Positions 54,064 to 62,452 of a stretch of 64,000 bases of DNA are shown here, piece by piece. The stretch's first letter is position 1. Every line of letters starts with the position of its first letter. The DNA comes from Niveispirillum fermenti (GTDB lineage Bacteria; Pseudomonadota; Alphaproteobacteria; Azospirillales; Azospirillaceae): the NCBI RefSeq assembly GCF_048066175.1, contig NZ_JBLTXA010000021.1, positions 1 through 64,000 of the forward strand, written 5' to 3'. The position numbers and the translations under genes are program-made. The notes beneath the pieces are model-generated. The model searched no databases. It saw only the letters and a list, made by a program, of their open reading frames with translations, and had not been told where the DNA came from.

Positions 54064-54375
54064 TCAGCGCAGGCTGGCGGCCGGCGGAACGCTGCCGGTC
54101 GTGGCGCGCAGCGCGTCCAGTTCCTTTTGCAGGCGGTCGGCGCGGGCCTGATGCTGTCGCCCGGCCTTGCGGTGGCCGTGCTGGCCGAACCAGACCGTGA
54201 TCCCCCCCGCCAGGAAGCCAACAACCAGCGTGACCAGGACCAGCGCGAAGGCCGGCACCTCCACCGTGCCGACGAAAGGCCACAGGCCAAGCTGCACCGG
54301 CATCATGTTGCTGACGGCGAACGAAATGGCCACGGCCGTCAGCGGCAGGGTCAGGATCCAGGACAGGTATCGCAC
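54064..54375 (-). CDS. LapA (DUF1049) domain membrane protein
   Basis: A 103-residue protein with two transmembrane helices (YLSWILTLPLTAVAISFAVS and FALVLVTLVVGFLAGGITVW) joined by MMPVQLGLWPF, then a cytoplasmic coiled coil (ARADRLQKELDALRA). This is the LapA/DUF1049 layout, linked in E. coli (LapAB) to lipopolysaccharide assembly control. The GTG at 54375 is preferred for GGAAGTGAAG and the family boundary. lapB is not adjacent. Confidence 0.82.
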   Translation of the reverse strand: MRYLSWILTLPLTAVAISFAVSNMMPVQLGLWPFVGTVEVPAFALVLVTLVVGFLAGGITVWFGQHGHRKAGRQHQARADRLQKELDALRATTGSVPPAASLR

Positions 54376-54420
54376 GGCTTCACTTCCCGTTCTTCGAATG
54401 GCAGGACTGATCAAGGATAT

Positions 54421-54456
54421 GGAATAAGAAACGGCCCCGGACGATGCCGGGGCCGT
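54421..54456 (-). terminator. Rho-independent terminator on the minus strand
   Basis: ACGGCCCCGG and CCGGGGCCGT pair over 10 bp around a 6-nt loop (54431-54456). On the minus strand it is followed by TTCTTATTCC. It would end the transcript of the small membrane protein gene (54522-54662) just before lapA. Confidence 0.7.
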
Positions 54457-54521
54457 ACAGGTTAGCAGAAAATACGCGGAACAGGGCAATCGGGCGGGCG
54501 GCACGGAGAGACCGCCCGCCC

Positions 54522-54662
54522 TCACATCATCGCCGCCCCCACAAGCAGGGCCAGCGACAATCCCATCAGGGCCGTCGATACATATTCCAGCCTTTCCAGG
54601 CGCTGACGCGCCTGACGCAGATTGCCGGCCATTTCGGCATAGGCGCGTTTGGGTTGGATCAC
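54522..54662 (-). CDS. Small membrane-anchored coiled-coil protein
   Basis: A 46-residue protein with a helical, charged N-terminus (KRAYAEMAGNLRQARQRLER) and a C-terminal hydrophobic helix (YVSTALMGLSLALLVGAAMM). The GTG at 54662 has GGGAGG eight bases upstream. It lies between two signals of its own: a terminator downstream and a long intergenic region upstream. The function is unknown; it may be a tail-anchored membrane protein. Confidence 0.55.
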   Translation of the reverse strand: MIQPKRAYAEMAGNLRQARQRLERLEYVSTALMGLSLALLVGAAMM

Positions 54663-55310
54663 GTCACGGCCTCCCATTACAGGGCGCGCCCCCGAAGGGA
54701 ACGCGCGGGGTCCAAGGAAAAGGGCCGGTCCGGCGACAATCCGGATGGGGAATGCGCTGGGGGGCTGTTTGTCATCCGATCGCCACCGAACCGTAAAAAA
54801 ACTGTGCATCCATTCCGGATGGCGAACAAGGGGAAAAGTTCATTTATAACCTTCTGTATGGACTATACGAAATTTCCTTAGCCGCACCGCAGCAATGCAA
54901 GGTGGAGCCAGCCACACCCTCTGCCCCCCGGACACGCATGGCAGACCCGCACAGGCCCATGCCGGGCCACCGATGCGGCCGGGCGCCGGGCGGCACACCA
55001 TCATCCCCGATCCGCCAGGCGATGTGCGCGGCCGGCGCACGAAGGGGCTGCTCAGCCACGATATCGCACCGGCGCAGGGCCGGGCGGCCCTCAGCAGGGT
55101 TACAGATCGTCCGGGCCCGCCCCTTTGGGGGCGGCGTTTGGAAAATCCGCCCAAGGCGCGCGTGACCGGGAACCCGGACGGCCCGCCCGTACCGGGCCCG
55201 AGGTGCCGGGCCGGGTGCGGGCGGGCGCCGCGCGGCAATGTTTCCTTTGATTTCGGGTGGTCATCCCGCCTAATACTATCCGCCCCTTAAAGGACCATGC
55301 CCGGCCCTCC
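54663..55310. other. Intergenic region upstream of the chorismate mutase gene
   Basis: About 650 bases without a supported gene. Frames here are Arg/Pro/Gly-rich with no family. It contains a CCGCCCC/GGGGCGG hairpin (55118-55134) and the sequence TGGAAAATCCGCCC (55139-55152), which resembles segments in two other intergenic regions. A candidate promoter for the chorismate mutase gene is at 55247-55276. Confidence 0.45.
55247..55276 (+). promoter_or_regulatory. Candidate promoter of the chorismate mutase gene
   Basis: TTGATT (55247-55252) and TAATAC (55271-55276) are 18 bp apart. Transcription would start about 28 bases before the ATG at 55311. It is the best hexamer pair in the region. Confidence 0.45.
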
Positions 55311-56177
55311 ATGCCTGCGAAACCCACCCTGGACGATTTGCGCCGCGAGATCGACGAGATCGATTCCACCATCCATCAGTTGCTGATGCGTCGCGCACAG
55401 GTGGTGGAGGAGGTGGCCAAGGTAAAGCCGCCCGGCCGCCCCTTCATCCGCCCCGCCCGCGAGGCGGAGATCGTGCGCAACCTGGTTGCCCGCCATGGCG
55501 GTGCCTTCCCGGTGAACGCCATCGTGCGCATGTGGCGGGAAATGATCGCCGCCCTGACCCGCATCCAGGGGCCACTGGCCATGGCCGTCGTCTGCCCGAA
55601 CGAGGAGCGCGGCGCCCTGTGGGACAATGCCCGCGACCATTTCGGCAGCACCACGCCGGCGATTGCCGTGAACACCCCTATGTCGGCGCTGCGTGCCGTC
55701 TCCGACGGCACCGCGACGCTCGCCGTCGTGCCCTGGCCGGAAGAGGATGATAACGACCCCTGGTGGCGTTTCATCCTGTCGCCCGACGGCAAGACGCCGC
55801 GTGTCGTCGCCCGCCTGCCCTTCCTGCGCACGACCGGGCAGAGTGTCGGCCGCGAAGGCGGCGATGCCCTGGTGCTGGCCGCCGTCCCGATGGAGGAAAC
55901 GGGCGACGACCGGACCCTGCTGGCCCTGGAAGTGCCCCAGGATGTCAGCCGCGGCCGGTTGAAGGACGTGCTGGAGGCCGCGGGCTTTACCACCTTGCAG
56001 TTCCGCACCCATCACCAGCCCAACGGCGGCGGATCGGTGCATCTGGTGGAGGTGGAGAGCTTCGTCGCGGGCGACGATCCCCGCCTGACCACCGTCCGGC
56101 AGCGCCTGGGCGAGGCGGCGTCCCATGTGCTGCCCATCGGCGCCTATGCCACGCCCGTGATGCTGCCAAAGGCCTGA
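55311..56177 (+). CDS. Chorismate mutase (AroQ type) with C-terminal extension
   Basis: A 288-residue protein. The N-terminal ~90 residues form the AroQ helix bundle (LDDLRREIDEIDSTIHQLLM RRAQVVEEVAKVK in order) that converts chorismate to prephenate. The remaining ~190 residues (AVSDGTATLAVVPWPEEDDN, TLLALEVPQDVSRGRLKDVL) look like the substrate-binding and ACT-like parts of prephenate dehydratases. In Rhodospirillales such proteins precede hisC and tyrA. Here tyrA is elsewhere (48134) and downstream genes are unrelated. The start at 55311 fits the family. Confidence 0.85.
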   Translation: MPAKPTLDDLRREIDEIDSTIHQLLMRRAQVVEEVAKVKPPGRPFIRPAREAEIVRNLVARHGGAFPVNAIVRMWREMIAALTRIQGPLAMAVVCPNEERGALWDNARDHFGSTTPAIAVNTPMSALRAVSDGTATLAVVPWPEEDDNDPWWRFILSPDGKTPRVVARLPFLRTTGQSVGREGGDALVLAAVPMEETGDDRTLLALEVPQDVSRGRLKDVLEAAGFTTLQFRTHHQPNGGGSVHLVEVESFVAGDDPRLTTVRQRLGEAASHVLPIGAYATPVMLPKA

Positions 56178-56295
56178 CCGGCCACACCCGTTCCCCCTCC
56201 CTGCCCCTCGCCTGCCCCGATGGCGGTTGAGCCTGGATTTTATCGTCCGGATATCGTTATATCCATGCAGATATATCGATGAGGGAGGACGGATC

Positions 56296-56817
56296 TTGCG
56301 CCATATGTTGCGGGGCCTTTCACTGGCCGTCACCATCCTGGCTTCTCCCCCGCTGGCCGCCGGGGAAGCGGCGGATTGCGCGGGCGGGACCGTGCCGCCC
56401 CCGCCGGAACTGGCAGCCTGGACGGCGCCGGCGCAGGGCGGCCTGCCGGCAGCGGTGACCGTGGCCGATGCCCCGGCCGTCATGATCGGCACCGCCGTGG
56501 AACTGGCACTGCGCCCGTCCGGCACCGTGGACTTCCCCGTGACACCCGGCCGGGACGGCAAGCCGGAAAGCCATGCCGGCCTGCTCACGCTGGATATCGC
56601 GCGGGCCGGCACCTATCGCGTGGCGCTGGGCAGTGCCGCCTGGGTCGATATCGTGCGGGACGGGGCCTCCATCGCCTCCGTCGCGCATGGCCATGGGCCG
56701 GCCTGCACAGGCATCCGCAAGATCGTCGATTTTCCCCTGGCAGCCGGGCGGCATGTGCTGATGATCGCCGCCTCCCCCGTCGACCGGGTGACGGCGCTGG
56801 TGGTCCCCGGTCCGTGA
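56296..56817 (+). CDS. Uncharacterised secreted protein
   Basis: A protein of about 173 residues. The signal peptide (LRGLSLAVTILASPPLAAGE) and a mature part rich in beta structure (GLLTLDIARAGTYRVALGSA, AWVDIVRDGASIASVAHGHG, CTGIRKIVDFPLAAGRHVLM) suggest a periplasmic beta-sandwich. One cysteine pair (ADCAGG and PACTGI) may form a disulfide. TTG at 56296 is preferred because GGGAGG lies seven bases upstream; ATG 56305 is the alternative. An amidohydrolase follows 60 bp later. I know similar proteins annotated without a function. Confidence 0.65.
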   Translation: MRHMLRGLSLAVTILASPPLAAGEAADCAGGTVPPPPELAAWTAPAQGGLPAAVTVADAPAVMIGTAVELALRPSGTVDFPVTPGRDGKPESHAGLLTLDIARAGTYRVALGSAAWVDIVRDGASIASVAHGHGPACTGIRKIVDFPLAAGRHVLMIAASPVDRVTALVVPGP

Positions 56818-56877
56818 TTTCGGGTCCGTTTGCCGCTACAGTGCCGGCCGTCCATCCATAACGGCAGGGTACCCGTC

Positions 56878-58116
56878 ATGTCCGATCAGCTCCTCTTCTC
56901 CGGCGGCCGCGTCTTCGACGGGCTGTCGGCCCCGCGCGACGGGCTGGGCGTGCTGGTTTCCGACGGGCGGATCGCCTCGGTGTCGCCCTTGGCGGATTTC
57001 GCCGGTTATGCCGGCCCCCGGCACGACACGACGGGGGCTACGCTGATGCCGGGGCTGGTGGATGCGCATGTGCATCTGGCCCTGGAAGCCACGGGGGATG
57101 TGGTCACGACCCTGCGCCAACGCCCGATGGGCGACCTGACGCTGCGCCTGCTGGAAAATGCCCAGGCGACCCTGGCTGGCGGCGTGACCGCCATGCGCGA
57201 CCTGGGCGGGGTGGAATGGCTTGAAATCGCCGTGCGCGACGCCATCCGCGCCGGCCGGCACCAGGGTCCCGCCATGCGCTGTGCCGGCAAGGTGCTGACC
57301 ATCACGGGCGGTCACGGGGCCTGGCTGGGCTTTGAATGCGACGGGGAAACCGACTGGCTGCGCGCCGTGCGCGCCAACGTGAAGCACGGGGCCGACTGCA
57401 TCAAGCTGATCGCCACGGGCGGCGTGCTGACGGGCGGCGTCGATCCGATGGCGCCGCATCCCGCGCAGGCCGAAATGGCCGCCGCCGTGGGCATGGCCCA
57501 TGATTTCGGCCTGAAGGTGACGGCCCATGCACAGGGCGCCCGCGGCATCGCGCGGGCCGTGGCGGCCGGGGTAGACAGTATCGAACACGGGTTCGAACTG
57601 ACCGATGCACAGATCGCCATCATGATCGATCAGGGGGTGCGGCTGGTCCCCACCCTGTCGGCCATGATGGCGCTGCTGGAGATGAAGGACCGGCTGCCTG
57701 CCTTCGTGCGGGACAAGGCCGAACGGTTCGGTGCCATGCATTTCGACAGTTTCGGGCGTTTCGTGGCGGCCGGCGGCGTGGTCGCCATGGGAACCGATGC
57801 CGGCACGCCCGGCAACCACCATGGGGAGAATGCCCGGGAACTGGGTCACATGGTGACCCTGGGCATGGACCCGCTGGCCGCCCTGAAGGCGGGCACCAGC
57901 GTGGCCGCCGACCTGCTGGACTTCCCCCATCGCGGGCGGATCGTGGCCGGGGCCGCCGCCGACCTGCTGCTGGTGCCGGGCGACCCCGTCGCCGACATCC
58001 AGGCCGCGGCCGACGCCGCCCGGCATCTGTCCTTGTGGAAGGATGGCGTGCCCGTGCCCCGGCGGCAGACCCCGCCGCCGCCCGCCTTCACGGTGGCGTC
58101 GGCCGCCGGCTTCTGA
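56878..58116 (+). CDS. Metal-dependent amidohydrolase (imidazolonepropionase/prolidase-like)
   Basis: A 412-residue TIM-barrel hydrolase. The metal ligands are visible: DAHVHLALEA, the bridging Lys in DCIKLIATGG, His in VTAHAQG and SIEHGFELTD, and Asp in MGTDAGTPGN. It is similar to Xaa-Pro dipeptidase-like and imidazolonepropionase-type amidohydrolases, whose substrates range from dipeptides to N-acyl amino acids. There is no signal peptide, so it is cytoplasmic. It follows the secreted protein gene on the same strand. Confidence 0.9.
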   Translation: MSDQLLFSGGRVFDGLSAPRDGLGVLVSDGRIASVSPLADFAGYAGPRHDTTGATLMPGLVDAHVHLALEATGDVVTTLRQRPMGDLTLRLLENAQATLAGGVTAMRDLGGVEWLEIAVRDAIRAGRHQGPAMRCAGKVLTITGGHGAWLGFECDGETDWLRAVRANVKHGADCIKLIATGGVLTGGVDPMAPHPAQAEMAAAVGMAHDFGLKVTAHAQGARGIARAVAAGVDSIEHGFELTDAQIAIMIDQGVRLVPTLSAMMALLEMKDRLPAFVRDKAERFGAMHFDSFGRFVAAGGVVAMGTDAGTPGNHHGENARELGHMVTLGMDPLAALKAGTSVAADLLDFPHRGRIVAGAAADLLLVPGDPVADIQAAADAARHLSLWKDGVPVPRRQTPPPPAFTVASAAGF

Positions 58117-58164
58117 AGCGGCCCTGCACATGCGCCGGGGGGCGGCACCCGGCAGCGACTGCCG

Positions 58165-59922
58165 TCACGCGGGCGATGGCAGGGGGGCCGGATTGATGGG
58201 GGCGGGGCCCGCCGGCGCTTCGTCGGCCGGCGGCTCGGCCAGCCCCTCGGCGATCATGCCGCGCGCCGTCTCCCGCTCGCCCATGACCACGACGCTGGCG
58301 CCGTTCTGGGTCAGATAGGTCACCTCCTCGTCGGCATGGGCGCGGGCGATGATCCGCAGGCTGGAATTGGCCAGCCGCGTCTGCCGGATGATCTGCCCCG
58401 CCTCGAACGAGCCGGGGATGGCGATGAACATCAGACGGGCGCCGCCGATATTGACGGCCTGCAGCATCTCCGGCAGCACCGCATTGCCCTGCAGAACCTC
58501 CACCCCGTCCTCGCGCAGGGCATCGACCCGCTTCTGGTTGTCCTCCACCACCAGATAGGGGATGCCCTGGTCGCGCAGATGGGCGGAAATCAGGCTGCCG
58601 ACCCGCCCATGGCCGATGATGATGGCATGGTTGGTCAGGCTGGTGGGGGCGATGGGCTCGCGCGTCGCCTCCACCGGCACCGGGGCCGCCAGATCGCCGC
58701 CCGGTTCCAGCCGGTGGCCGAACTTGTCGATCAGCGTGAACATGACCGGGTTCAACAGGATCGACAGGATGGCACCGACCAGCACCAGATCCTGCCCTTC
58801 CGTCGGCAACAGGCCCAGCGACACGCCCAGCGCCGCCAGGATGAAGGAGAATTCGCCGATCTGCGCCAGGCTGGCGGAAATGGTCAGCGCCGTGCTGCGC
58901 GGATGGCCGAAGGCCAGCACGATCATGTAGGCCGCAATCGACTTGCCCACCACGATGATCAGCACCGTGGCCAGCACGGACAGCGGCCGTTCCAGGATGA
59001 TCGCCGGATCGAACATCATGCCGACCGACACGAAGAACAGCACCGCGAAGGCGTCGCGCAGCGGCAGCGATTCCTCCGCCGCGCGATGGCTGAGCGGCGA
59101 CCCGGACAGCACCATGCCCGCAAAGAAGGCGCCCAGCGCGAACGACACCCCGAACAGGACGGAGGCGCCATAGGCCACCCCAAGGGCGATGGCCAGCACG
59201 GCCAGCCGGAACAGCTCCCGCGAGCCGCTATGCGCGATCTCGTGCAGGATCCAGGGAATAACCCGCTTGCCGACCACCAGCATCAGGACCACGAAGGCCG
59301 CGACCTTGGCCAGGGTGATGGCGATGACGGTCAGCAGGTCGCTGCCGGACAGGCGGGCAGCCGCGACCCCGTCCGTTCCCGGCGCCCCGGCCTGGTCACC
59401 CAGCAGGCCGGCCAGGGCCGGCAGCAGCACCAGGGCCAGCACCATGGCCAGGTCTTCCACGATCAGCCAGCCGATGGCGATGCGGCCCCGCTTGCTTTCC
59501 ACCAGACGCCGTTCCTGCAGCGCGCGCAGCAGCACCACGGTCGACGCCACCGACAGTGCCAGGCCGAACACCAGACCCGCCCCCATTGTCCAGCCCAGCG
59601 CCCAGGACAGGCCCATGCCCATCAGCGTCGCCAGACCGATCTGTCCGATGGCGCCGGGGATGGCGATGCCCTTCACCGACATCAGATCCTTGACCGAAAA
59701 ATGCAGGCCCACGCCGAACATCAGCAGGATGACGCCGATCTCCGCCAGTTGCGGTGCGATGTTCATGTCGGCGACATAGCCCGGCGTGCCCGGCCCGATC
59801 ACGACCCCCGCCACCAGGTAGCCCACCAGCGGTGAAATCTTCAGCTTCTGGGCAAGGGCACCGAAAATGAAGGCCAGTGCCAGGGCCGTCACGATCATGG
59901 TGATCAGGGGCACGTCATGCAT
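58165..59922 (-). CDS. CPA2-family monovalent cation:proton antiporter (YbaL/KefB-like)
   Basis: A 585-residue protein: a ~390-residue 12-13-helix antiporter domain (LVGYLVAGVVIGPGTPGYVA, LFVFFVSVGMMFDPAI-like segment VLFFVSVGMMFDPAIILERP) and a C-terminal RCK/TrkA-N Rossmann domain (AIIIGHGRVGSLISAHLRDQ). KefB-type proteins export K+ under nucleotide or glutathione control; YbaL is the closest layout. A proline-rich C-terminal tail ends the protein. No KefF/KefG ancillary gene is adjacent. An XRE gene is divergent 117 bp away. Confidence 0.9.
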   Translation of the reverse strand: MHDVPLITMIVTALALAFIFGALAQKLKISPLVGYLVAGVVIGPGTPGYVADMNIAPQLAEIGVILLMFGVGLHFSVKDLMSVKGIAIPGAIGQIGLATLMGMGLSWALGWTMGAGLVFGLALSVASTVVLLRALQERRLVESKRGRIAIGWLIVEDLAMVLALVLLPALAGLLGDQAGAPGTDGVAAARLSGSDLLTVIAITLAKVAAFVVLMLVVGKRVIPWILHEIAHSGSRELFRLAVLAIALGVAYGASVLFGVSFALGAFFAGMVLSGSPLSHRAAEESLPLRDAFAVLFFVSVGMMFDPAIILERPLSVLATVLIIVVGKSIAAYMIVLAFGHPRSTALTISASLAQIGEFSFILAALGVSLGLLPTEGQDLVLVGAILSILLNPVMFTLIDKFGHRLEPGGDLAAPVPVEATREPIAPTSLTNHAIIIGHGRVGSLISAHLRDQGIPYLVVEDNQKRVDALREDGVEVLQGNAVLPEMLQAVNIGGARLMFIAIPGSFEAGQIIRQTRLANSSLRIIARAHADEEVTYLTQNGASVVVMGERETARGMIAEGLAEPPADEAPAGPAPINPAPLPSPA

Positions 59923-60039
59923 TGTCGAGACTACCTTTCATCCGGGCCAACGGTGCGGTTCCGGCGCCCCCGCCCTTGACCTTTCAACCTTTTAATACAA
60001 TATCGCCCAATATGGTTGAGATAATCGGGATTACAACCG

Positions 60040-60324
60040 GTGCCTCATGAACTTTCTCCGGCGCAATGCCGGGCGGCACGCGGGCTTCTGGACTGGAGCC
60101 AGGAACAGTTGGCGCAGGCTTCCGGCCTGTCGCGCAGCACGGTGCGCGATTTCGAGTCGGGGCGCCACGACCCCCACCGCGGCAGCATTGCGCTGCTGCT
60201 GCAGACCCTTGCCGACCAGGGGGTCGAACCCCTGTCCGCCGACCAGGGACAGGGGGAAGGCGTGCGGTTCCGTGCCACCGGTCCACACGCCGGCTCCCCC
60301 CCAATATCGGTTGAAAAGTTTTAA
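60040..60324 (+). CDS. XRE-family transcriptional regulator
   Basis: A 94-residue protein with GTG start. The helix-turn-helix is AARGLLDWSQEQLAQASGLS followed by RSTVRDFESGRHDPHRGSIA. The C-terminus (LQTLADQGVEPLSADQGQGE and GVRFR) is the usual short tail of this alphaproteobacterial family. It is divergent from the antiporter gene and may control it (inference). AT-rich sequence upstream (59990-60020) would hold its promoter. Confidence 0.82.
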   Translation: MPHELSPAQCRAARGLLDWSQEQLAQASGLSRSTVRDFESGRHDPHRGSIALLLQTLADQGVEPLSADQGQGEGVRFRATGPHAGSPPISVEKF

Positions 60325-60353
60325 CGAAGATTTACCCGCATCAACTTTTCCCC

Positions 60354-60379
60354 GACACGCGCCTTCGTCGGCGCGTGTC
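60354..60379. repeat. Hairpin overlapping the rRNA methyltransferase stop codon
   Basis: GACACGCGCC (60354-60363) and GGCGCGTGTC (60370-60379) form a perfect 10-bp stem with loop TTCGTC. It overlaps the minus-strand stop codon, between two convergent genes, and may be a bidirectional terminator, although it lacks a T-tract. Confidence 0.5.
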
Positions 60380-61583
60380 AATCCAGCGCGAACACCATGG
60401 CCTTCAGGTACTGCGTTTCCGGCAGCAGCGGATGGACGGGATGGTCGGGACCGGCCCCGGCAAAGCGCAGGATGCGGCCCTGGCGGCCCGCCTCTCCCAG
60501 GCCGCGCGCCACCTCCTGATGGAACAGGGGCGGTTCCATGTTGTGCGAGCAGCTTGCCACCAGCAGCATGCCGCCGGGCGCCACCAGCCTTGCCGCGGCC
60601 TTCGTCATGCGGCGATAGGCGCGGCTGCCCACGGCCAGATCCTTGCGCGACTTCACGAAGGCCGGCGGATCGGCGATCACCACGTCGAAGGTGCGCCCCT
60701 CGGCCACCCACTGGTCCATCAGGTTGAAGGCGTCACCCTTCTGCGCCGTCACCCGGTCGGCCACGCCATTGGCCTCTGCCGCCTTCATGGCGATGGACAA
60801 TGAGAGGGCGGACCGGTCGACCAGCGTGACCTCGCTGGCCCCGCGCCGGGCGGCCAGCACCCCGAACCCGCCGGCATAGGTGTAGAAGTCGACCGTCGAT
60901 TTGCCCCGGCACAGGTCGGCGATGAAGGCGCGGTTGTCGCGCTGGTCGAAGAACCAGCCCGTCTTCTGCCCGGCCGACAGGTCGGCGAAGAAGGTGGCAC
61001 CGTTCTCCTCCACCGGGATCAACCCGTCGACGCTGCCCTTGGCCACCCGCACCTCTTCCTCCAGCCCTTCATAGGACCGGGCGGTGCTGTCATTGCGCAG
61101 CACGACGGCGCGTGGGTTCAACACCTCGTCCAGTGCGGCCAGAATCATGGGGATACGGCGGTCCATGGCCACATTGTTGGCCTGCACCACCACCACGTCG
61201 CCGTACCGGTCGATGATCAGCGACGGCAGCCCGTCGCTTTCGGCATGGACCAGCCGGTAATAGGGGCGATCGAACAGCCGCTCGCGGATTTCCAGGGCGC
61301 GGCGGATGCGGCGCACGAAGAAGCCGGTATCGATCACCGCCGCCGGGTCGCGGGACAGGAAGCGCGCGGCGATCAGCGTATGCGGGTTGAAGGTGGCGAT
61401 GCCCAGGGTGGCCCCGCCGGCATCGGTGACACGCACCACCGACCCGGCCGGCAGCGCCTTCGCCGCCTTGTCCATGTCCACTTCGTTGGAATAGACCCAG
61501 GGATGGCCGTGCTGGGCACGCTTGTGCCGCCCGGCCTGGATGCGGATCACGGGCAGGGCGGCGGGTTTGGTGGCATCGGACAT
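60378..61583 (-). CDS. Class I SAM-dependent rRNA methyltransferase (RlmI-like)
   Basis: A 401-residue enzyme with an N-terminal PUA-like domain (GHPWVYSNEVDMDKAAKALP) and a C-terminal methyltransferase domain: VDFYTYAGGFGVLAARRGA is motif I, FDVVIADPPAFVKSRKDLA holds motif IV (DPPAF) and GMLLVASCSHNMEP the catalytic Cys region. RlmI makes m5C1962 in 23S rRNA in E. coli. The activity on that site here is inferred from family. The start ATG is at 61583. Confidence 0.9.
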   Translation of the reverse strand: MSDATKPAALPVIRIQAGRHKRAQHGHPWVYSNEVDMDKAAKALPAGSVVRVTDAGGATLGIATFNPHTLIAARFLSRDPAAVIDTGFFVRRIRRALEIRERLFDRPYYRLVHAESDGLPSLIIDRYGDVVVVQANNVAMDRRIPMILAALDEVLNPRAVVLRNDSTARSYEGLEEEVRVAKGSVDGLIPVEENGATFFADLSAGQKTGWFFDQRDNRAFIADLCRGKSTVDFYTYAGGFGVLAARRGASEVTLVDRSALSLSIAMKAAEANGVADRVTAQKGDAFNLMDQWVAEGRTFDVVIADPPAFVKSRKDLAVGSRAYRRMTKAAARLVAPGGMLLVASCSHNMEPPLFHQEVARGLGEAGRQGRILRFAGAGPDHPVHPLLPETQYLKAMVFALD

Positions 61584-61672
61584 GGTCTGGGCGGTCCCGG
61601 CGGGCAGAGCTTTACAAGGTGGCGCGGAAAATACCGCCGCACCTCCCCTGGCTCAAGCGGCGGCCATGCCGG

Positions 61673-62128
61673 TCAGACCAGCGGCCGGCACAGGCGCAGA
61701 TCCTCGCGGTAATGGCCATGGTCCAGGGCGCGGGCCAGGGCCATGGACACGCTGGCTCCGATGCCTTCGCGCTGGGGCAGGTGCAGATGCACGGCCCCGC
61801 AGCCCAGATCGGCCGCCACCGAATCCATGTCGTTCAGCAGCAGGTCGATGGCGGCCTCCGGCTCGATCAGGTCCAGCGCCAGGAACATGTCCACCTGCAG
61901 CACCTTGCCATGCTTGGGGCTGGGCAGCGCCTGGAAGGCATAGATGCCATGGATATAGCCATGGTCGCCCTCCACGGTGCGCAGGCCGCTGTCGGCCAGG
62001 GCCAGAAGCGTTCCCGCATAGGTACGCCAGGCATCCCGGTCGTGCGCGGCCCTGCCTGTCTGCACGAGGGGCCAGGCCTGGTCGACCCGGCGGCGGTCCA
62101 GCGGCTTGACGGAAAAACGGTCGGACAT
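61673..62128 (-). CDS. Hypothetical protein, possibly GNAT-like
   Basis: A 151-residue protein of unknown function. Pattern: RRRVDQAWPLVQTGRAAHDR, a helix, then strands around GYIHGIYAFQALPSPKHGKV and LQVDMFLALDLIEPEAAIDL, then CGAVHLHLPQ. The course of helices and strands is acetyltransferase-like, but the acetyl-CoA P-loop is not recognisable. The upstream region contains a FNR box about 120 bp away, which could serve this gene. ATG 62128 fits best. Confidence 0.6.
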   Translation of the reverse strand: MSDRFSVKPLDRRRVDQAWPLVQTGRAAHDRDAWRTYAGTLLALADSGLRTVEGDHGYIHGIYAFQALPSPKHGKVLQVDMFLALDLIEPEAAIDLLLNDMDSVAADLGCGAVHLHLPQREGIGASVSMALARALDHGHYREDLRLCRPLV

Positions 62129-62452
62129 GGTCACCCGTTCCGGCGATATAAGCACGGCGATGTCTCTGTCTGCTTGAACGGTCCCGCCGGCGGGGTTTAT
62201 GACGGCGGCTTGCAACGGGTAACCGATAATGCCGCGCCCCCGCCTTGATATGGATCAAGGCGCCGTCGCCACGATGCGCCTAGTCCTTCGGATATATGTT
62301 CATCAGCCAATCATTATGAAATCCTTCGATTGGCTGGCGAACAAGAAGGGCACATACTCGCGCATCAAGCTGTGTTGCGGGGACATGTTCTTTGGGCGCA
62401 TGCTGTGCCGGGGATGATATCCCGGAGGTGATGCTTAATCGGGGGGCCTGAC
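62129..62452. other. Intergenic region upstream of fnr
   Basis: It separates divergent hypothetical and fnr genes and contains a perfect FNR box at 62245-62258. A 33-codon frame at 62316-62417 (MKSFDWLANKKGTYSRIKLC) exists but has no ribosome site, so I do not call it a gene. The leader from the FNR box to the fnr start is about 200 bases. Confidence 0.5.
62245..62258. promoter_or_regulatory. Perfect FNR box
   Basis: TTGATATGGATCAA matches TTGAT-N4-ATCAA exactly, within the longer palindrome CCTTGATATGGATCAAGG. It lies about 195 bp upstream of the fnr start and 117 bp upstream of the divergent hypothetical gene. FNR-type regulators bind this motif under low oxygen, so autoregulation or control of the divergent gene is likely. 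Confidence 0.8.

Noticed and set aside
54840..55238. A 132-codon minus-strand frame in the long gap before the chorismate mutase gene
   Set aside because: Low-complexity Arg/Gly/Pro sequence with no start signal; no domain is visible.
62316..62417. A 33-codon frame (MKSFDWLANKKGTYSRIKLC and onward) upstream of fnr
   Set aside because: No ribosome binding site and no recognisable family; it lies in the promoter leader of fnr.
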